Positions 31,578 to 34,750 of a DNA stretch of 34,750 bases are shown piece by piece. The translations under genes and the position numbers were made by a program. Source of the DNA: an uncultured Solimonas sp. (GTDB lineage Bacteria > Pseudomonadota > Gammaproteobacteria > Nevskiales > Nevskiaceae); NCBI GenBank assembly GCA_946478985.1, contig CAMLDZ010000024.1:1-34750 (forward strand), in the 5' to 3' direction. Position 1 is the stretch's first letter, and each line of letters opens with the position of its first letter. The notes under the pieces were generated by a model that saw nothing but the letters and a program-made list of their open reading frames with translations, had not been told where the DNA came from and did no database searches.

Positions 31578-32738
31578 TCAGGGCGCCTCGATGATCGTCG
31601 CGATGCCCTGCCCGCCGCCGATGCACTGCGTCGCCAGCGCGTAGCGGCCGCCGACGCGCTGCAGGATCTGCGCGGCCTTGGCGGTGATCCGCGCGCCGGT
31701 GGCGCCGGCCGGATGGCCGAGCGCGATCGCACCGCCATCGATGTTGACACGCTCACGGGCGATGCCGAGTTCGTCGAGACACGCCACGGCCTGCGACGCG
31801 AAGGCCTCGTTGATCTCCACGACATCGATATCGGTGACCGACAGGCCGGCACGCGCCAGCGCCTTGCGCGTCGCCGGCACCGGGCCCATGCCCATCAGCT
31901 CCGGTTCCACGCCCGCCACGGCGGCGGCCCTGATGCGGCCGAGCACCGGCAGGCGATGCCGCGCCGCGAACGCCGCCGAAGTGATCAGCGTCGCCGAGGC
32001 GCCGTCGGTCAGCGGTGACGAGGTGCCGGCGGTCACCGTGCCGCGCTCGTCGAACGCCGGCTTCAGGCCGGCCAGGCCGGCCAGCGTCGTATCCGGCCGC
32101 AGGCAGCCGTCGCGATCGACGCGGGTGCCATCAGCCGCGCGTACCGCCACCAGTTCGTCGTCGAAACGCCCCGCCGCCTGCGCCGCCGCCGCCTTCTGTT
32201 GCGACTCCAGCGCGAACTGCTCCTGCACGGCCCGCGTGACGCCGTAGCGCGCAGCGACATTCTCCGCGGTGCGGCCCATGCTCACATAAGCCTCGATCAT
32301 CAGCTCGGCATCCGGCCGCTCCTCGCTCTTGAAGCGCGGGTTCGGCGCGAAGGCGCCGCCGCGCGGCGGCACCATCGTCATGCTCTCGACGCCGGCGGCG
32401 ATGTAGGCCTCGCCGGCACCGATCGCGATCTGGCCGGCGGCGAAGTGGATCGCCGACATCGATGAGCCGCAGGAGCGATTGAGCGTGATACCGCCCAGCG
32501 GCAGGGGCAGGCCCGCCAGCAAGGACGCGATGCGCGCCACATTGTTGCCCTGCGGGCCTTCCGGATAGCCGCAGCCCATCAGCACGTCCTCGATCAGCAG
32601 CGGATCGACTCCGCTGCGCTCGACCAGCGCCTTGAGCGCCGCGGCAGCCAGATCGTCCGGCCGTGTCGCGGCCAGCGCGCCCTTGCGCGAGAACGTGAAC
32701 GGCGTGCGGACAAAGCCGGCAATGACGACATCGGACAT
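31578..32738 (-). CDS. Thiolase (acetyl-CoA C-acetyl/acyltransferase)
   Basis: A 386-residue thiolase with nucleophile C90 (LNRSCGSSM), H342 (GGAIALGHPAGATGAR) and second Cys C372 (QCIGGGQG), plus NEAFA in the substrate region. It either joins two acetyl-CoA or cleaves 3-ketoacyl-CoA; sequence alone does not decide, although the GGCIGGGQG-type ending is typical of both. The ATG at 32738 has AGGAGA 7 nt upstream; the frame stays open upstream through the operator region. It is divergent from a TetR gene, with two operator-like palindromes in the 119-nt gap, so it is probably repressed by that regulator. Confidence 0.92.
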   Translation of the reverse strand: MSDVVIAGFVRTPFTFSRKGALAATRPDDLAAAALKALVERSGVDPLLIEDVLMGCGYPEGPQGNNVARIASLLAGLPLPLGGITLNRSCGSSMSAIHFAAGQIAIGAGEAYIAAGVESMTMVPPRGGAFAPNPRFKSEERPDAELMIEAYVSMGRTAENVAARYGVTRAVQEQFALESQQKAAAAQAAGRFDDELVAVRAADGTRVDRDGCLRPDTTLAGLAGLKPAFDERGTVTAGTSSPLTDGASATLITSAAFAARHRLPVLGRIRAAAVAGVEPELMGMGPVPATRKALARAGLSVTDIDVVEINEAFASQAVACLDELGIARERVNIDGGAIALGHPAGATGARITAKAAQILQRVGGRYALATQCIGGGQGIATIIEAP

Positions 32739-32790
32739 GGTGACTCTCCTGGGTGCGGACACCGCGCAGCGGACGCAGCGCGGTCTTTGC

Positions 32791-32804
32791 ATGATGTCTA
32801 TCAT
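32791..32804. promoter_or_regulatory. Operator-like palindrome 1 of the thiolase/TetR region
   Basis: ATGATGTCTATCAT: ATGAT / ATCAT inverted half-sites around a 4-bp centre. It lies between the divergent thiolase and TetR genes and shares the pattern ATGATG-N3-R-TCAT with the sites at 32811 and 33495. A TATTAT (32807-32812) directly after it may be the -10 box of the TetR gene. Confidence 0.7.
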
Positions 32805-32810
32805 CTTATT

Positions 32811-32824
32811 ATGATGGCCGTCAT
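32811..32824. promoter_or_regulatory. Operator-like palindrome 2 of the thiolase/TetR region
   Basis: ATGATGGCCGTCAT, same pattern, starting exactly 20 bp after site 1, so the two sites lie on about the same face of the helix. It overlaps the probable promoter elements in both directions. Confidence 0.7.
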
Positions 32825-32857
32825 CCAACAACATCGTGCCACGCGGGTAGCCGGACC

Positions 32858-33445
32858 ATGCGATACGACTCCGAACACAAGGCCAGGACGCGTGAGCGCA
32901 TCCTGCACGAGGCGGCGGCGGCGATCCGCGCCGACGGCGCCGATCGCATCGGCGTCGCCGCGATCATGACGCGTGCCGGCCTCACGCATGGCGGTTTCTA
33001 TGCGCATTTCGCTTCCAAGGACGAGCTGGTCGCCCATGCGATCGATCACATGTTCATGGAGCGCCGGCAGCATCTGCTCAAGCAGCGGGACGCCGGGGAC
33101 CCGCGCGCGGCGCTGTCGCGGTTCATCGATTACTACCTGTCGATAGCGCACTGCCAGGCCCCCGACAAAGGCTGCCCGCTGCCGGCGCTGGCTTCGGACC
33201 TGCCACGGCTGCCGCAGGCGGCGCGGCTGCGTTACGACGCCGGCGTCGAACTGCTGCTGCGCGACGTCGCCGAGCTGCTGACCCGCGCCGGCGTCGCCGA
33301 TGCGCCGGCGCAGGCGGCCTCGGTGGTGGCCGAACTGTCCGGCGCGCTGACGCTGGCCCGCGCCCGTCAGGAGCGGCGCAAGGCGGAGGCCTTGCTGAAG
33401 ATTTCGCGGGAGGCGGTGAAGCGGCGGCTCGGCCTGGGCGCCTGA
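32858..33445 (+). CDS. TetR/AcrR-family regulator between two thiolase genes
   Basis: A 195-residue TetR-type regulator. Its N-terminal HTH reads RTRERILHEAAAAIRADG, RIGVAAIMTRAGLTHGGFYAHFASKDEL; the LTHGGFYAHFASKDELV block is typical of one large TetR branch that includes regulators of oxidoreductase and degradation genes. The C-terminal part contains KGCPLPALASDLPR, a conserved Cys-containing stretch in that branch. It is divergent from one thiolase gene and co-directional with the other (90 nt downstream). Three ATGATG-N3-R-TCAT sites in front of these genes suggest it represses both thiolases and itself. The inducing ligand is probably an acyl-CoA or a related acid, which is inference. 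Confidence 0.9.
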   Translation: MRYDSEHKARTRERILHEAAAAIRADGADRIGVAAIMTRAGLTHGGFYAHFASKDELVAHAIDHMFMERRQHLLKQRDAGDPRAALSRFIDYYLSIAHCQAPDKGCPLPALASDLPRLPQAARLRYDAGVELLLRDVAELLTRAGVADAPAQAASVVAELSGALTLARARQERRKAEALLKISREAVKRRLGLGA

Positions 33446-33494
33446 GGCGCCGGCCGACCCCGACCATAGACGGGGGTGCGCATCGCCCGCCAGC

Positions 33495-33508
33495 ATGACC
33501 ATCATCAT
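33495..33508. promoter_or_regulatory. Third operator-like site, before the second thiolase gene
   Basis: ATGACCATCATCAT; on the minus strand this reads ATGATGATGGTCAT, fitting ATGATG-N3-R-TCAT like the two sites between thiolase and TetR. It ends 27 nt before the thiolase ATG at 33536, inside the 90-nt gap after the TetR gene. Confidence 0.6.
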
Positions 33509-33535
33509 CTGATCGAAGCACCACGGAGCAAGACC

Positions 33536-34711
<1,176 letters not shown>

Positions 34712-34750
34712 GCCCTCATCCGCCCCTCCGGGGCACCTTCTCCCGCACAC
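34712..34750. repeat. REP-like element, cut by the window end
   Basis: It starts one base after the thiolase stop with GCCCTCATCCGCCCC, a stem GCCCC (34722-34726) / GGGGC (34730-34734), then ACCTTCTCCCGC. The outer parts correspond to GCCCTCACCCC and CCCTCTCCCGC of the element at 4855-4919 read on the minus strand; the inner hairpin differs. The rest lies outside the window. Confidence 0.6.

Overview
The window is a gene-dense, high-GC stretch of a Gram-negative chromosome. Evidence for this includes two TonB-dependent outer-membrane receptors, lipoproteins with lipoboxes, a Tat-exported phospholipase C, RmuC, RimO and PdxH. Gene content, the compact 'TAGAATGCGC'-type -10 regions and the mix of thiolases and TonB receptors suggest a gammaproteobacterium of the Nevskiales/Xanthomonadales type. 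That placement is an impression, not a proof. I see no phage, transposase, integrase, CRISPR array, rRNA or tRNA.

Layout. 1-4826: end of an endonuclease/exonuclease/phosphatase-fold gene overlapping a cardiolipin synthase (the pairing seen in the E. coli ybhP-clsB operon), a bile-acid:sodium-symporter-like transporter, an AcuI/YhdH-type reductase (minus) and pdxH. 4833-4919: three hairpins, two of them in a REP-like repeat. 4982-15366: a cluster with a phosphorus theme. A minus-strand operon phnD-phnC-phnE ends in a phosphocholine-specific-type phospholipase C. It is divergent from a LysR regulator resembling those linked to aminoethylphosphonate catabolism. Downstream of the regulator lie a TonB receptor, a HAD phosphatase and an exported PHP-domain metallohydrolase. 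15409-19025 (minus): a copper-handling gene set, DUF2946 - PCu(A)C chaperone - YcnI-like protein - TonB receptor, preceded by a cold-shock gene with a strong terminator. 19602-25040: M48 lipoprotein protease, rmuC, a divergent TetR/MFS efflux pair with two visible operators, and a YegD-like Hsp70. 25047-31555: a serine beta-lactamase-fold lipoprotein, a small membrane protein, rimO, an AEC transporter, a PfpI/DJ-1 protein with an unusual N-terminal extension, and a REC-EAL protein. 31578-34711: two thiolases flanking a TetR regulator, with three copies of a shared 14-bp operator-like site. The window ends inside another REP-like element.

How the parts may work together. The best candidate for a new system is 4982-15366: outer-membrane uptake, exported phospholipase and PHP hydrolase, a phosphonate-type ABC importer and a cytoplasmic HAD phosphatase around one phn-type LysR gene. 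No C-P bond-cleaving enzyme lies in the window, so the substrate is open. The best-supported regulatory findings are the two TetR operator sets, a predicted RNA structure joining the DUF2946 stop codon to the PCu(A)C ribosome-binding site, and several genes whose -10 box sits so close to the ATG that the mRNA should be leaderless.
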